DNA of 64,000 nt from Fluviispira multicolorata (GCF_009208585.1 NZ_WFLN01000006.1:248001-312000), one strand, 5' to 3'; counted from the first letter of the stretch, positions 18,332-28,523 are shown. Notes: generated by a model from the sequence alone, not told the origin. Translations and numbers: made by a program.

Positions 18332-19873
18332 ATGGATTTTTCAATATTTTGTAGTATAAAAAAGCCTTTAAAATACATAATAATTACATTAGTTTTCTTT
18401 CAAAACCCCTCACACGCTCAAGAATATAATTTAAAAAGTAATTTGATTTCACAAAATAAAATCGTCAGTAGATCAAAAGATAAAAAAATTGCTAGACCAA
18501 AAGTAACAAAGTTAAAAGCAAAACCAAGAAAGAACTACAATTCGAGATCACATACAAGATCAAAAGTCAGCAAAATTGAACGTTACGGTAGAAATGATTT
18601 AAAAACAAATTATGTAACCGCACAACCTGTACTTTTTTCAGCATATACAGGCTCTACTCTTATCAATTCAAAAAGATTAAACCCAAACACTGTAAAAGTG
18701 AAATCTTATACGGATCCACGTGAATCGCTGAATAATAATAGCACTCCATTAAATACTCCTTTTGGACAGGTAGATTGGCCAGATATATCTTCTAAAATGT
18801 TTATAAAAAATGGAAAAATATATTCGTATTATAAAAGTTATAAATTAGAATTGACAATTGATCCGCAACTACAAGATGCTTCTGAAAAGTACTTAAGCCA
18901 ATCACGTATATTAAATGGCTCAACAGCAATAATTGACCCTAAAACGGGAAAAATACTCGCTCTATCACAAAATGGAGGCAATCGAAATGCGAGCGTATCA
19001 GTTAGTTCACGCGCTCCTGCAGCAAGTCTAATGAAAATAATCACCGCATCAGCAGCGATTGAAAAAAGAAACTTAAATCCATACGACGAAATTGCTTTTC
19101 GTGGGGGATGCGGAAATTTAAGAAATGGCAATTGGCTTGCAGATCCTGCAAGAGACAAACAACGAATGACCTTTGCAAAAGCCTTTGGCTCGAGTTGTAA
19201 CACCGCATTCGCACGTTTAGCACTCTATGATGTAGGCCTTGCCTCCTTAAAATTATATGCTGAAAAGTTTATGTTTAATAAACCCATTCCAAGTGATTTA
19301 AAGCTTCAAACAAGTATGTTCCTACTCCCAGATCCAGACACAGCCACCCCTCAAGAAGTGGCTGAAGCAGGCGCAGGATTTGGAGCAACAAAATTAAACC
19401 CTGTTCATGCAGCTCTTTTATCTGCAACCGTCAATAATCATGGTATTATGATGGCTCCTTATTTAGTTGAAGCCGCATACAATTCTGATGGAAAGGAAGT
19501 TTACAGGGCAAAACCAATGCAAATAGGAAGAATTATCTCTCAACAAACTGCTTCAAAAATAGAAACCTTAATGTTAGCAACGATATCATCTGGTACGAGC
19601 CGAAGGACTTTTCACAAAGCAGGAACCCGTGCAGATGCTAATGAAATTGGTGGAAAAACAGGAACACTCCTGGATCCTGAAAATAGAGATGTTCTTTACA
19701 CATGGTTTAGTGGTATTGCTCCACTTAACTCTCCTAATAGCATTGCGATTGGGACCGTTGTAGCGAGCCCTCAAAATTGGGTTGTGCGTGCAAGTTCAGT
19801 TGCACAAACAACTCTTGCAGACTATTTAAAGTTTGAAAAAAATGACAGTCGAGTAGCGAGTCGCAGTAACTAA
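18332..19873 (+). CDS. Penicillin-binding protein, transpeptidase domain
   Basis: The 513-residue protein has an N-terminal hydrophobic signal/anchor ending near SHAQE, a basic low-complexity stretch (residues 45-95) and a penicillin-binding transpeptidase domain. The three active-site motifs are S232-L-M-K, S288-C-N and K442-T-G. It lacks the class A glycosyltransferase domain and the usual class B dimerisation module, so it is a short, single-domain type resembling the transpeptidase half of PbpA/FtsI. It should cross-link peptidoglycan in the periplasm. GGGG precedes the ATG. Neighbours are an unknown gene upstream and a SNF2 helicase downstream. Confidence 0.88.
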   Translation: MDFSIFCSIKKPLKYIIITLVFFQNPSHAQEYNLKSNLISQNKIVSRSKDKKIARPKVTKLKAKPRKNYNSRSHTRSKVSKIERYGRNDLKTNYVTAQPVLFSAYTGSTLINSKRLNPNTVKVKSYTDPRESLNNNSTPLNTPFGQVDWPDISSKMFIKNGKIYSYYKSYKLELTIDPQLQDASEKYLSQSRILNGSTAIIDPKTGKILALSQNGGNRNASVSVSSRAPAASLMKIITASAAIEKRNLNPYDEIAFRGGCGNLRNGNWLADPARDKQRMTFAKAFGSSCNTAFARLALYDVGLASLKLYAEKFMFNKPIPSDLKLQTSMFLLPDPDTATPQEVAEAGAGFGATKLNPVHAALLSATVNNHGIMMAPYLVEAAYNSDGKEVYRAKPMQIGRIISQQTASKIETLMLATISSGTSRRTFHKAGTRADANEIGGKTGTLLDPENRDVLYTWFSGIAPLNSPNSIAIGTVVASPQNWVVRASSVAQTTLADYLKFEKNDSRVASRSN

Positions 19874-19954
19874 TTCGCTATTCTAATTCCTATTATCACC
19901 ACAAGTTTTATGTGAAAACATATAACTTAAGGCAAAAATTTAGACAGAATAAAA

Positions 19955-22819
19955 ATGACTTCTCATTCGTTTATTGATTTCGTATTTCCGCAATTCCTTG
20001 CTAATAATTGGCAAAATGGAATTTCAATTTTTAGATCGGGTGGAGTACATAACTTCAATTCCTATGGCGAACTCTTAAGCGGAAGAGTGAAAGCTGGAAT
20101 TGGAGAAAATTATGAAGTGCGCATGAAAATTCACGCGCAGGGTAGATTCGTCCAATGGATGGAGTGCACCTGTCAAGCCAATCGCAGAAGAGCTGAAAAA
20201 TGTGCTCATATAGCAGCCTTTTGCATTTATCTAGATCAAGAAAAACCTATTTTTCTCCAAAGAATGAATCTAGGTACAGGTGGTTCTGAACTTCACCTTA
20301 ATAGCACATCGCCTAGACCTAAGCTTTTACAAGCTGATGATCAGAAAAACTCAATTTTTAATGCTCAAGAAAAATGGGAAATTATCAATGATGCAAAGCA
20401 AACATTAGAAAGTAATAGTTTCGAAAATATTTTTTCTTCAAATGCAACAGAACTTGTTTCAATTGATGTCGATAAGGAAGAGCCTTGGTTAAATGTAACT
20501 GTAAAAATTGATTTTGCAAAAAAACTCAATTACCGATTTGGGATTGACGACACTTGTAAATTATTATTTAACACGAAGCATTATGAAAAAGCATCAAAAA
20601 ATGTCCTTAATCTCATTAAACATGGAGTAACAGCAAAAAGATATTTTGATATTAAAAATCATAAAAATTCAGGCTTCTTAATTCAAAAAAACATTGAGAT
20701 TATTAAAGATAATAAAGCTATAAAAAAAATTCATGTGAGCGATCTACAACCTTCACATTTAGGAAAATATGGTTTATTTTTTAATAAAATAGGTTATATC
20801 CCATTTTCAGACAAAATGAATTCAACTCAAATTTCGCGATGGCATGAGTACCCTAAATCAGGAATTGTTGAAGGTGATACTGCCGCTACTCTTATTGAAA
20901 ATGATTTCGTCAGATTAAAAGAGACGGCTGACGTTCTCTTACATAGTAGCTTATCAAAAGTAAAAGTTTATAATAAAATAATAATTCCTGAGTTTACTTT
21001 AAATAAATCTTTAGATGGCGCTATCTTAATTGATGCAAAATTTAATTCAAAAGCTGAAGATAAAATTGAAGGAAAAACTTCAGGAACATTATTACAAATT
21101 TTGAGAGCCCGAGCGGAAGGAAAGCAATATTTACAAACTGAAAAAGGATTTGTAAAAATAAATGCGGATTTTGATTGGTTACAAAATAAAATTCAAAATG
21201 ATGGACAATTAAAGCTTTCTACCCTTGAGTTTATACGGTTTCATGAACAATTTGGTGCAGAAAGTAAAGTTAAAGGCAAGGCTGATATTATCGATAAAAT
21301 TCGCGCAGGTTTAATTTCGCGCGAAAAACTCACTTTACCCTCCTTAAAAGAAACTCAACTTAGCTTACGACCATACCAAGAAGATGGTTTAAAATGGCTT
21401 TGGTGGCTATATAGCAACCAACTCGGAGGATTGCTTGCTGATGAAATGGGACTGGGCAAAACTCACCAAGCAATGGGACTTATTTCAAGCATTGCCAAAC
21501 GAGATGACTTCTCACTTACCTTAGTCGTTTGTCCTACAAGTGTTATAGATCATTGGTTAGACAAAATGAGTAAATATATTCCAAAAGTAAAATGTATTTG
21601 CTATCATGGGGCAATTCGTAAGAATTATTTAATTGATGTACAAAAACAAGCTAAAGGCCATCATGTATTTGTAACAAGCTATGGTATATTGCTCAGAGAT
21701 ATACAAATAATAATGCAAAAAAAATGGAATTTAGTAATACTTGATGAAGCACATTTAGTAAAAAATCAAAGCACAAGAACATATAAAGCTGCCTGCAAAA
21801 TTGACAGCAATATGCGTCTTTGCTTAACAGGAACTCCATTAGAAAATGATTTAATGGAATTAAAAAATTTATTTGATTATATTGCGCCAAGCTATCTTGG
21901 AAGCGATAGTGAATTTAAAAAGAAATATATGTCAAATGATGAAAACAATGATCCTATTGCTGACATTGAGCTCCATAGGCTTATTCACCCCTTTAAAATG
22001 AGAAGAAATAAACTCGATGTTCTTACTGATTTGCCTGATAAGGTTGAAGACATTCGCTATTGTCATTTAAATTCTGCGCAAAAGAAATTATACAACGAGG
22101 TTCTAAATTTAAAAGGTAAAAAATTAATTGATGACCTACAAGATGAAAAGAATCCTGTTCCTTATATTCATATTTTTAGCTTAATAAGTCTTTTAAAACA
22201 AATTTGCGATGATCCTTCTATTATTGATCCAAGATATTCTCAGCTAGGGAGTGGTAAACTTAAAGTATTTGACGAATTACTTGGAGAAGCTCTAGAGAGC
22301 GAACAAAAAGTTGTTGTATTTTCTCAATATGCAAAGATGGTTACAAAGCTTTCTGAAAGGTTAAATGCGCGAGGCATTCAGCATGTTATCCTAACAGGTC
22401 AATCAATAAATCGTGGAAGCATTGTTAGAGAGTTTCAAGAAAATAATAATGTCAAAGTCTTTATTGGTTCATTATTAGCAGGCGGAACAGGGATCGATTT
22501 AACATCAGCCAGTGTCGTTATACATTTTGACAGATGGTGGAATGCGGCAAAGGAAAATCAAGCAACTGATAGAATTCATCGCATCGGTCAAACAAGAAAT
22601 GTCCAAGTTTACAAACTTGTCACAAGAGGCACTCTAGAAGAAAGAATTGATGATATTATCAGTCGTAAAAGAATGATTTTTGAAAGATTTGTCGAGCAAG
22701 ATGAGGAAGTCTTTAAGCATTTATCTAGAGAAGATCTCTTGCAACTTCTTAAAGCGCCTTCCGATGACTCTGAGCTAGAACCAAATGAAGACGACAGTAT
22801 AGAGATATATAATATTTAA
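19955..22819 (+). CDS. SWIM zinc-finger SNF2-family helicase
   Basis: The 954-residue protein has a SWIM zinc finger at its N-terminus (C71, C73, C83, H85 in CxC...CxH), a middle region of unknown fold and a full SNF2 ATPase. The ATPase shows LADEMGLGKTHQAM (Walker A, near residue 500), LDEAH (Walker B), LTGTPLEN, VVVFSQYAKM, ILTGQS and QATDRIHRIGQTRNVQVYK (motif VI). Bacterial members of this group (HepA/SNF2 type) move along duplex DNA and may remodel protein-DNA complexes; the exact substrate is unknown. No nuclease or methylase gene is adjacent, so a defence role is not supported by context. Confidence 0.9.
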   Translation: MTSHSFIDFVFPQFLANNWQNGISIFRSGGVHNFNSYGELLSGRVKAGIGENYEVRMKIHAQGRFVQWMECTCQANRRRAEKCAHIAAFCIYLDQEKPIFLQRMNLGTGGSELHLNSTSPRPKLLQADDQKNSIFNAQEKWEIINDAKQTLESNSFENIFSSNATELVSIDVDKEEPWLNVTVKIDFAKKLNYRFGIDDTCKLLFNTKHYEKASKNVLNLIKHGVTAKRYFDIKNHKNSGFLIQKNIEIIKDNKAIKKIHVSDLQPSHLGKYGLFFNKIGYIPFSDKMNSTQISRWHEYPKSGIVEGDTAATLIENDFVRLKETADVLLHSSLSKVKVYNKIIIPEFTLNKSLDGAILIDAKFNSKAEDKIEGKTSGTLLQILRARAEGKQYLQTEKGFVKINADFDWLQNKIQNDGQLKLSTLEFIRFHEQFGAESKVKGKADIIDKIRAGLISREKLTLPSLKETQLSLRPYQEDGLKWLWWLYSNQLGGLLADEMGLGKTHQAMGLISSIAKRDDFSLTLVVCPTSVIDHWLDKMSKYIPKVKCICYHGAIRKNYLIDVQKQAKGHHVFVTSYGILLRDIQIIMQKKWNLVILDEAHLVKNQSTRTYKAACKIDSNMRLCLTGTPLENDLMELKNLFDYIAPSYLGSDSEFKKKYMSNDENNDPIADIELHRLIHPFKMRRNKLDVLTDLPDKVEDIRYCHLNSAQKKLYNEVLNLKGKKLIDDLQDEKNPVPYIHIFSLISLLKQICDDPSIIDPRYSQLGSGKLKVFDELLGEALESEQKVVVFSQYAKMVTKLSERLNARGIQHVILTGQSINRGSIVREFQENNNVKVFIGSLLAGGTGIDLTSASVVIHFDRWWNAAKENQATDRIHRIGQTRNVQVYKLVTRGTLEERIDDIISRKRMIFERFVEQDEEVFKHLSREDLLQLLKAPSDDSELEPNEDDSIEIYNI

Positions 22820-22829
22820 ATAGAAGTTT

Positions 22830-23222
22830 TCATTTTGACAATTGCCAAGTTTGTGGAAATTCTTTTAAAACATATCCATGATCAATTATATATTTTATTA
22901 TTCTTAAATTATTTTTGCTTACTTTTTTAAATTCAATACCAATCAAATATATATTAGATTTATCAATATATTTAACTTCTCCCAAAATGGGATCTATTTT
23001 AAAACTAACACTTTTTTTTACAAAATTATCTTCAACATGTATTTCTAAAATATCATTTAACTGAAAGTTATAATTATTTGTTAGAAGCACCGCACAACCA
23101 CCTAATGAAAAATTTTTCACAATATTATTTGGAGCAACGGGTTTATTATTTTTATAAATTGAAATTACAAATTCAATATCATGCCTTTCATGCTTTCTTT
23201 TCTCATGTTGTTTTTTTACCAT
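22830..23222 (-). CDS. PilZ domain protein (c-di-GMP receptor)
   Basis: The 130-residue protein is a single PilZ domain. It carries both c-di-GMP binding motifs: RxxxR as R9-K-H-E-R13 and N/DxSxxG as N37-F-S-L-G-G42. It should therefore bind c-di-GMP. The ATG at 23222 has GGTGA five bases upstream; the open frame reaches 23264 but would overlap the previous gene. It is the last gene of the minus-strand run ribH-nusB-unknown-pilZ and ends convergently with the SNF2 gene. Output target unknown. Confidence 0.88.
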   Translation of the reverse strand: MVKKQHEKRKHERHDIEFVISIYKNNKPVAPNNIVKNFSLGGCAVLLTNNYNFQLNDILEIHVEDNFVKKSVSFKIDPILGEVKYIDKSNIYLIGIEFKKVSKNNLRIIKYIIDHGYVLKEFPQTWQLSK

Positions 23223-23241
23223 AATGTCACCATTGATAAAA

Positions 23242-23982
23242 TTAAAGTTTAAAGGAAACTTCATCTGTTAAGTTTCCTTGTTTTCTTAATACACGAGCAG
23301 ATTGAAGCAAAAATTCAAAACATTTTTGGGAAGATGGATATACTCCAATACAGGGATGTAATGCTGAATCGGCTAAAAACCATAAAAACTCTTCAGTTAC
23401 TTTTTTTTGCAAATCCATTTCTGAATAATTTAAAATAGATTCTTTCAAACCAACTAATTCATACTTTTCTATGAGCCACATAAAAAAAGCACGAATATAA
23501 TCACACAGCATTCTTATATCAAAAAGAAATAAAATAGACTGAGCTCTGACTTCTTGAATATTTGGAAATAAATATCCCAAATATACCTGCATAAACTCTT
23601 CGGGAGTTCTCACGCCCATAAGCTCTTTAATTGGTAAATATCTTAAGACATCAATACGAGGTGAGGAAAATAAACTTAAATGCTGACCGACTAAAAACCA
23701 TCTTGAAATTGGAATACTTTTATGATTTTCTTCTCCTACTTGTAACAAAAGTGAATCTTGCTCAAAAACAGAAAAGTGACCTAATATCACACTTTCCGAC
23801 AATTCTTTTTCAAGAAATGCTGGAGAAGAAAGAATAATTATACCTTTTTCAGTGTCTTTTAATTTTTGACTGGAGAAAGTTCCTATCCCCAAAAATGTTT
23901 CTAAAGAATATCCTTGTGAAATTCGTTCTAAAACAAATTTTGAGCAGGCTTCTGTATTTTCAAGGAGGTAAATTTCTCTCAT
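23242..23982 (-). CDS. Unknown protein between nusB and a PilZ gene
   Basis: A 246-residue protein with no recognised domain. It has no signal peptide; a hydrophobic helix-like segment (SILFLFDIRMLCDYIRAFFMWLI region, about 145-170) is probably buried rather than membrane-spanning. AAGGAGG precedes the ATG by nine bases. It lies 38 bases after nusB and 19 bases before the PilZ gene, so it may work with the PilZ protein, but this is context only. Confidence 0.7.
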   Translation of the reverse strand: MREIYLLENTEACSKFVLERISQGYSLETFLGIGTFSSQKLKDTEKGIIILSSPAFLEKELSESVILGHFSVFEQDSLLLQVGEENHKSIPISRWFLVGQHLSLFSSPRIDVLRYLPIKELMGVRTPEEFMQVYLGYLFPNIQEVRAQSILFLFDIRMLCDYIRAFFMWLIEKYELVGLKESILNYSEMDLQKKVTEEFLWFLADSALHPCIGVYPSSQKCFEFLLQSARVLRKQGNLTDEVSFKL

Positions 23983-24020
23983 TAAATAATATGCCTTTTT
24001 GATTAATATTTACTATTCAA

Positions 24021-24464
24021 TCAAACAGAACGCACAGTTTTAGCAATTGCATCTAAAATACCATTTACAAAAGAAGCTGAGTTTGAAGAACCATATTCTT
24101 GAGCAATAGAAGCTGCCTCGGAAATGACAACACCAATATCAGTGTCGTTACGCTCTAAAAGCTCTGTTGTAGCAATACGAAGAACAGCTAAATCAACCCG
24201 AGCTATACGAGAGATTCTCCAATTTTTTGCATTTTTTTCAATTAAATCATCAATTTTTTTGCTATTTTCAAAGACCGCGCTTAACAGAGAGCGTAAGAAA
24301 GGTCTTTGAATTTCAACAACTTCAGACTGCTTCATAAATTGTTCTAAAGCAGTTTTTTGCATAACAAATTGTTGATTTACATCCTGCTGGTATGCAAATT
24401 GAACAGCAAACCTTCTTACTTGTTTAAAATCAGCTGGTTTGAGTCCAGTTACACCTTCAATCAT
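24021..24464 (-). CDS. nusB: Transcription antitermination factor NusB
   Basis: All-helical RNA-binding protein of the boxA antitermination complex, acting with NusE (S10) on rRNA operons. The 147 residues show RRFAVQFAYQQD at the N-terminus, WRISRIARVDLAVLRIATTEL in the middle and VVISEAASIAQEYGSSNSASFVNGILD at the end, all typical. Its ATG overlaps the ribH stop (ATGA), as in many bacteria where ribH and nusB are coupled. The N-terminal 12 residues extend beyond the usual start. Confidence 0.94.
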   Translation of the reverse strand: MIEGVTGLKPADFKQVRRFAVQFAYQQDVNQQFVMQKTALEQFMKQSEVVEIQRPFLRSLLSAVFENSKKIDDLIEKNAKNWRISRIARVDLAVLRIATTELLERNDTDIGVVISEAASIAQEYGSSNSASFVNGILDAIAKTVRSV

Positions 24465-24922
24465 AATGACAAATTTCCTAATAATGAGGATCTTAGCAAG
24501 ATCATTTCTAATACAGTATCTGCAACATCTGCACCTTTATTACCCGATTTTCCACCCGCTCTATCAATAGCTTGTTCCATTGTATCGCAAGTGAGTATGC
24601 CAAAACAAACAGGGACAGAACGTGTGAGCTGTACATTCATAAGGCCAGACGATACAGAAGAACAAACATAGTTGTAATGATCCGTTGAACCACGAATAAC
24701 AGCCCCAAGAGCCACGACACCTTGCACCTTCTTATTATCTATTAAAAGCTGAGCAGCAAGCGGAGTTTCAAAAGCTCCAGGGACTTCAATTTCAATTATA
24801 TTTTCAGCCTTCACTCCTCGTCGTATAAGGAGATTTTTTGCACCCAATGCAAGACGAGAGGTAATGACCTCATTAAATCTTGCAACAACAATTCCGATTT
24901 TTGCTTCTGAGGGCTTTATCAT
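24461..24922 (-). CDS. ribH: 6,7-dimethyl-8-ribityllumazine synthase
   Basis: Condenses the ribitylamino-uracil with dihydroxybutanone phosphate in riboflavin synthesis and forms icosahedral or pentameric shells. The protein of 153 residues has IGIVVARFNEVITSRL, EIEVPGAFETPLAAQ, VVALGAVIRGSTDHYNYVCS and FGILTCDTMEQAIDRAGGKS, a complete set. The ATG at 24922 with GGTGG upstream matches the family N-terminus better than the longer frame to 24985. Overlaps nusB by 4 bases. ribF at 291 acts later in the same pathway. Confidence 0.95.
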   Translation of the reverse strand: MIKPSEAKIGIVVARFNEVITSRLALGAKNLLIRRGVKAENIIEIEVPGAFETPLAAQLLIDNKKVQGVVALGAVIRGSTDHYNYVCSSVSSGLMNVQLTRSVPVCFGILTCDTMEQAIDRAGGKSGNKGADVADTVLEMILLRSSLLGNLSL

Positions 24923-25011
24923 CTTGCCACCAAATCTTTCTAAAAAATAAAATAACGAGAAACCAATCCGCCTGGGGTTTAGCACATTAATTCATTTATT
25001 TAAAGAATTCT

Positions 25012-26154
25012 TTAGACATCTAAAAGCATTCTTCCGACAATCATACGTTGAATTTGAGAAGTACCTTCATAAATCTGGAAGATTTTTGCATCTCTCATTA
25101 ACATTTCCACTGGATATTCACGATTATAACCATATCCACCAAAAATTTGCACAGCATCCGTTGTAATTCTCATACAGGCATCGGCTGCAAACATTTTTGC
25201 GATCGAAGCATAATATGTATTTTTTCTCCCAGCGTCGACTTCATCAGCCGCTTTCCATACGAGCAACCTTGCGGCTTCTATATCCCGTGCCATTTCTGCA
25301 ATTATAAAGCTAACACCTTGATTTTCAGATATTGTTTTACCAAAAGCCTGTCGTTGCTTTGCATAGTCAATCGAACACATCATAGCCCGCTGACTCAAGC
25401 CCAGAGCTTCTGCGGCAACTGCAGGTCGAGTTCTATCAAACGCACCCATAGCGAGCTTAAACCCATCTCCTTCTTTACCTAATAAATATTTTGCAGGGAC
25501 TTCTACATTGTCAAAAGTAACTCCACGTGTGTCACTACAACGCTGTCCCATGTTATCTTCTTTACGCCCTATGGTAATTCCTGGTGACTTTGCTGAAACA
25601 ATAAATCCAGACATGCCTTTATGCCCCTTAGATGGATCGGTCTTTGCTAGGACAAAAAACCACGAAGCATAATTAGCATTCGTAATCCACATTTTAGCAC
25701 CGTTTAATATGTATTTGTCTCCAGATTTCTTTGCCGTTGTTTTAATCCCAGCAACGTCACTCCCAGCACCAGGTTCAGTTACGCAATAAGAAGCCATCTG
25801 ACACTCTTCAACCATAGGAGCTAAAAAATCTTTCCATGCATGCTTATTTTCAGATAAAATAACAGGGACAGCAGCTAAATCATTTGCCAAAGCGGCCGTG
25901 CAAAATCCGGCACTCCCCATTGCGAGCGCTTCAGAAATTAAGCAATGATCAAATGTACCAAGTCCAAGTCCACCTACTTCTTCAGGCACAAATGCATTTA
26001 ACATTCCAAGTTCATGAGTCTTTTTTAATAATTCCATTGGAAATTTTGCAGTTTCATCTAATTCTCTCGCTTTAGGCCACACTTCCTTGTTTGAAAAATC
26101 TTTAGCCATTTCAAACAATTGCTTCTGAGTTTCATTTAAATCAAACATAGCCAT
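25012..26154 (-). CDS. Acyl-CoA dehydrogenase (short/medium-chain type)
   Basis: FAD enzyme that oxidises acyl-CoA to trans-2-enoyl-CoA and passes electrons to ETF. The 380-residue length and the order of motifs fit the short/branched-chain group: YCVTEPGAGSDVAGIKTTA, KMWITNANYASWFFV, DRTRPAVAAEALG and the C-terminal QIFGGYGYNREYPVEMLMRD and IYEGTSQIQRMIVGR, where the Glu of YEGT is the catalytic base. GGAG precedes the ATG. It diverges from a second acyl-CoA dehydrogenase gene, and ribH follows 89 bases later. Exact chain length is not decided. Confidence 0.92.
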   Translation of the reverse strand: MAMFDLNETQKQLFEMAKDFSNKEVWPKARELDETAKFPMELLKKTHELGMLNAFVPEEVGGLGLGTFDHCLISEALAMGSAGFCTAALANDLAAVPVILSENKHAWKDFLAPMVEECQMASYCVTEPGAGSDVAGIKTTAKKSGDKYILNGAKMWITNANYASWFFVLAKTDPSKGHKGMSGFIVSAKSPGITIGRKEDNMGQRCSDTRGVTFDNVEVPAKYLLGKEGDGFKLAMGAFDRTRPAVAAEALGLSQRAMMCSIDYAKQRQAFGKTISENQGVSFIIAEMARDIEAARLLVWKAADEVDAGRKNTYYASIAKMFAADACMRITTDAVQIFGGYGYNREYPVEMLMRDAKIFQIYEGTSQIQRMIVGRMLLDV

Positions 26155-26368
26155 ATTTTGATCTCCTAAAATAAATAAAATAAAATTCTCTATCTCTCAA
26201 AATATGTTTAATTTTTTAAACTAGCAATGCTTACAATACATTTTAAGTGACATTGACAGTTACTACAGTTTGCATTTCAAACAATTTGCTCTCTTCATTC
26301 AATTCAGATAATTTATTAATGTAAAGTTCACTTATCCAGAATGAAAATTGATTAATCGAGGAGGCTTT

Positions 26369-28132
26369 ATGTCTGGAAATGCAAAATTTAGTTTTATGAA
26401 AAGTATATTTAATGGTCATATTTCTGAAAAGTCTCTGCATCATTATCCATTTTTTAATACAAATCGTGAAAATGATTATACTCTCATGGCCAATTCAATT
26501 AATGATTGGATGAAACAAAATGTCGATAGTTTAAAATTCGATCAAGAAAAAAAGTTGCCAAAAGAAATAATCCAAGGGATGAAAGAAATGGGTCTCTTTG
26601 GACTTATTATCCCAGAAGCATTTGGCGGAAGCGAATTTACTCAAACATTTTATACAAGAACTCTTGAACTTTTAAATAAACATGATGCATCTGTAACGTT
26701 AACAGCAGGTGCACACAGCTCAATTGGTTTAAAAGGTCTTTATCTATATGGCAATGAAAAGCAAAAAGCAAAATATATGCCTAAACTCGCAACTGGCGAA
26801 ATGATAGCGTCATTTGCTTTAACAGAGCCCACCGCAGGAAGTGATGCTGCTGGAATTAAAACAAGAGTTGTAAAAAGTGATGACCATTATATACTTAATG
26901 GATCAAAATTGTGGATAACAAATGGAGGTTTCGCCGATTTTTTTACAGTCTTTGCAAAAGAAGAAGTGAATGGTGAAGATAAAATAACAGCATTTATTGT
27001 CACACGTGATATGGGTGGAGTTTCTCATGGATCAGAGGAACTTAAACTTGGTATAAAAGCATCATCAACAGTTGAAGTTTTCTTTAAAGATGTAAAAGTT
27101 CCTGCAGAAAATATTCTTGGGAAATCAGGTGATGGCTTTAAAATTGCAATGGGAATATTAAATCAAGGTCGTCTAGGCTTAGCAGGTGGAGCTCTCGGAG
27201 CTATGAAATCTGTAATGGATGAATGTATAACTTATACAAAAAATAGAAAAGCTTTTGGCCATAGTATATCCGATTTTGGCCTTATCCAAAATATGTTAAG
27301 CGAAATGGCTATGCATATTTATGCTTCTGAATCAGTAACTTTTTTCTCTACAAATTTAGTTGACTCAGGGGATACCGACTACAGTATTGAAGCTGCAATT
27401 TGTAAAGTATTTGTTACAGAAGCTGGCTGGGCAACAATAAATACAGCTATGCAAATTCATGGCGGCAATGGTTATATGGTAGAATATGGTATTGAAAGGA
27501 AACTTCGTGATGGGCGTATTGGCCTTATTTTTGAAGGTACAAATGAAATCTTAAGACTCTTTATTGCTATGACAGGTTTAAAAGAGCCTGCTTCGCAATA
27601 TCAACGTTTAGGAAAAGAACTTCAATCATTACAAAATATTAAAAGTGTAGATTTCCTAAATAATGCAATTGAAAAAATAGGTTTTCTATCTGAATTTGCA
27701 TTTAGTGAAGTTAAAAAAAGTGTGCTCACTGAAAAACTAGAAGGATTTCATCCTGCACTCGAAAAAGAGTGTGAAAGACTTTCAACAGCTACCCATGCTC
27801 TTACAACTTCTGCCTCAAAACTTATCCGTACATATGGCCATAAACTCGTAGATGAGCAACAGCAATTGGCTCGTTTAGCAGATATAGCAATAGATACTTA
27901 TGTTATTTCTTCAGTACTTTCTCGCATTAATTCTGTTTTAGAAAAACATGGTGGACCTGAAAAAAATGAGACTGAACTTACAATGGCAAAATTAATTATT
28001 AGAAATGCGAAAGCACGCATTAATCAAAATATTTATAATTTAAAAGCAAACCATGATGATGACATTAAAAATATTGCTAAAAAATTAATTGATACTGAAA
28101 AATATCCATACGCAATAGATAATGTTAAATAA
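26369..28132 (+). CDS. Acyl-CoA dehydrogenase, long form (VLCAD/ACAD9-like)
   Basis: The 587-residue enzyme has the normal acyl-CoA dehydrogenase core (FALTEPTAGSDAAGIKTRV, KLWITNGGFADFF, QIHGGNGYMVEYGIERKLRD, IFEGTNEILRLFI with the catalytic Glu) plus a C-terminal extension of about 150 residues after position 430. That extension is the mark of the VLCAD/ACAD9 group, where it helps membrane binding, so long-chain acyl-CoAs are the likely substrates. The ATG at 26369 has GAGGAGG upstream; the frame is open to 26348. Divergent from the shorter dehydrogenase; convergent with a Gdx gene. Confidence 0.9.
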   Translation: MSGNAKFSFMKSIFNGHISEKSLHHYPFFNTNRENDYTLMANSINDWMKQNVDSLKFDQEKKLPKEIIQGMKEMGLFGLIIPEAFGGSEFTQTFYTRTLELLNKHDASVTLTAGAHSSIGLKGLYLYGNEKQKAKYMPKLATGEMIASFALTEPTAGSDAAGIKTRVVKSDDHYILNGSKLWITNGGFADFFTVFAKEEVNGEDKITAFIVTRDMGGVSHGSEELKLGIKASSTVEVFFKDVKVPAENILGKSGDGFKIAMGILNQGRLGLAGGALGAMKSVMDECITYTKNRKAFGHSISDFGLIQNMLSEMAMHIYASESVTFFSTNLVDSGDTDYSIEAAICKVFVTEAGWATINTAMQIHGGNGYMVEYGIERKLRDGRIGLIFEGTNEILRLFIAMTGLKEPASQYQRLGKELQSLQNIKSVDFLNNAIEKIGFLSEFAFSEVKKSVLTEKLEGFHPALEKECERLSTATHALTTSASKLIRTYGHKLVDEQQQLARLADIAIDTYVISSVLSRINSVLEKHGGPEKNETELTMAKLIIRNAKARINQNIYNLKANHDDDIKNIAKKLIDTEKYPYAIDNVK

Positions 28133-28157
28133 TTAATCTTAACATTATCTAGATTTA

Positions 28158-28475
28158 CTAAGGTGTGAAAAATTTAAGACCCAATATTCCAATAATTATA
28201 AACGATAGACAAACTAATCTTTTGTAGTTTGCAGATTCGGACAAAAAGAAAATTCCATACAATGCAACTCCAACTGCACCAATGCCTGTCCAAATGGCAT
28301 AAGCTGTCCCAATAGGCAGCGCTTTTAGTGCTAAACTTAGAAAGCCAAAACTTATAATCATTCCCACAATTGTAATAATAAGTGGCTTTGGTTTAGAGAA
28401 ACCATCAACATATTTTAAAGAAACTGCCCATACAATTTCAAATAACCCAGCAATAATTATAAAAAGCCACGCCAT
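28158..28475 (-). CDS. gdx: Gdx/SugE-like SMR transporter, first copy
   Basis: The 105-residue protein has four membrane helices of the small multidrug resistance family. GLFEIVWAVSLKY carries the essential Glu13, and GTAYAIWTGIGAVGVALYG is the signature of the Gdx (SugE) branch, which exports guanidinium in exchange for protons; EmrE-type proteins differ here. It lies 48 bases after a second copy and both follow the Slt-like gene. No guanidine riboswitch was found upstream. The two copies may form a heterodimer or be redundant. Confidence 0.87.
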   Translation of the reverse strand: MAWLFIIIAGLFEIVWAVSLKYVDGFSKPKPLIITIVGMIISFGFLSLALKALPIGTAYAIWTGIGAVGVALYGIFFLSESANYKRLVCLSFIIIGILGLKFFTP

Positions 28476-28523
28476 ATTTTACTCCATTATTTCAAAATTC
28501 AATTTAACTCATAATAATTTAAA

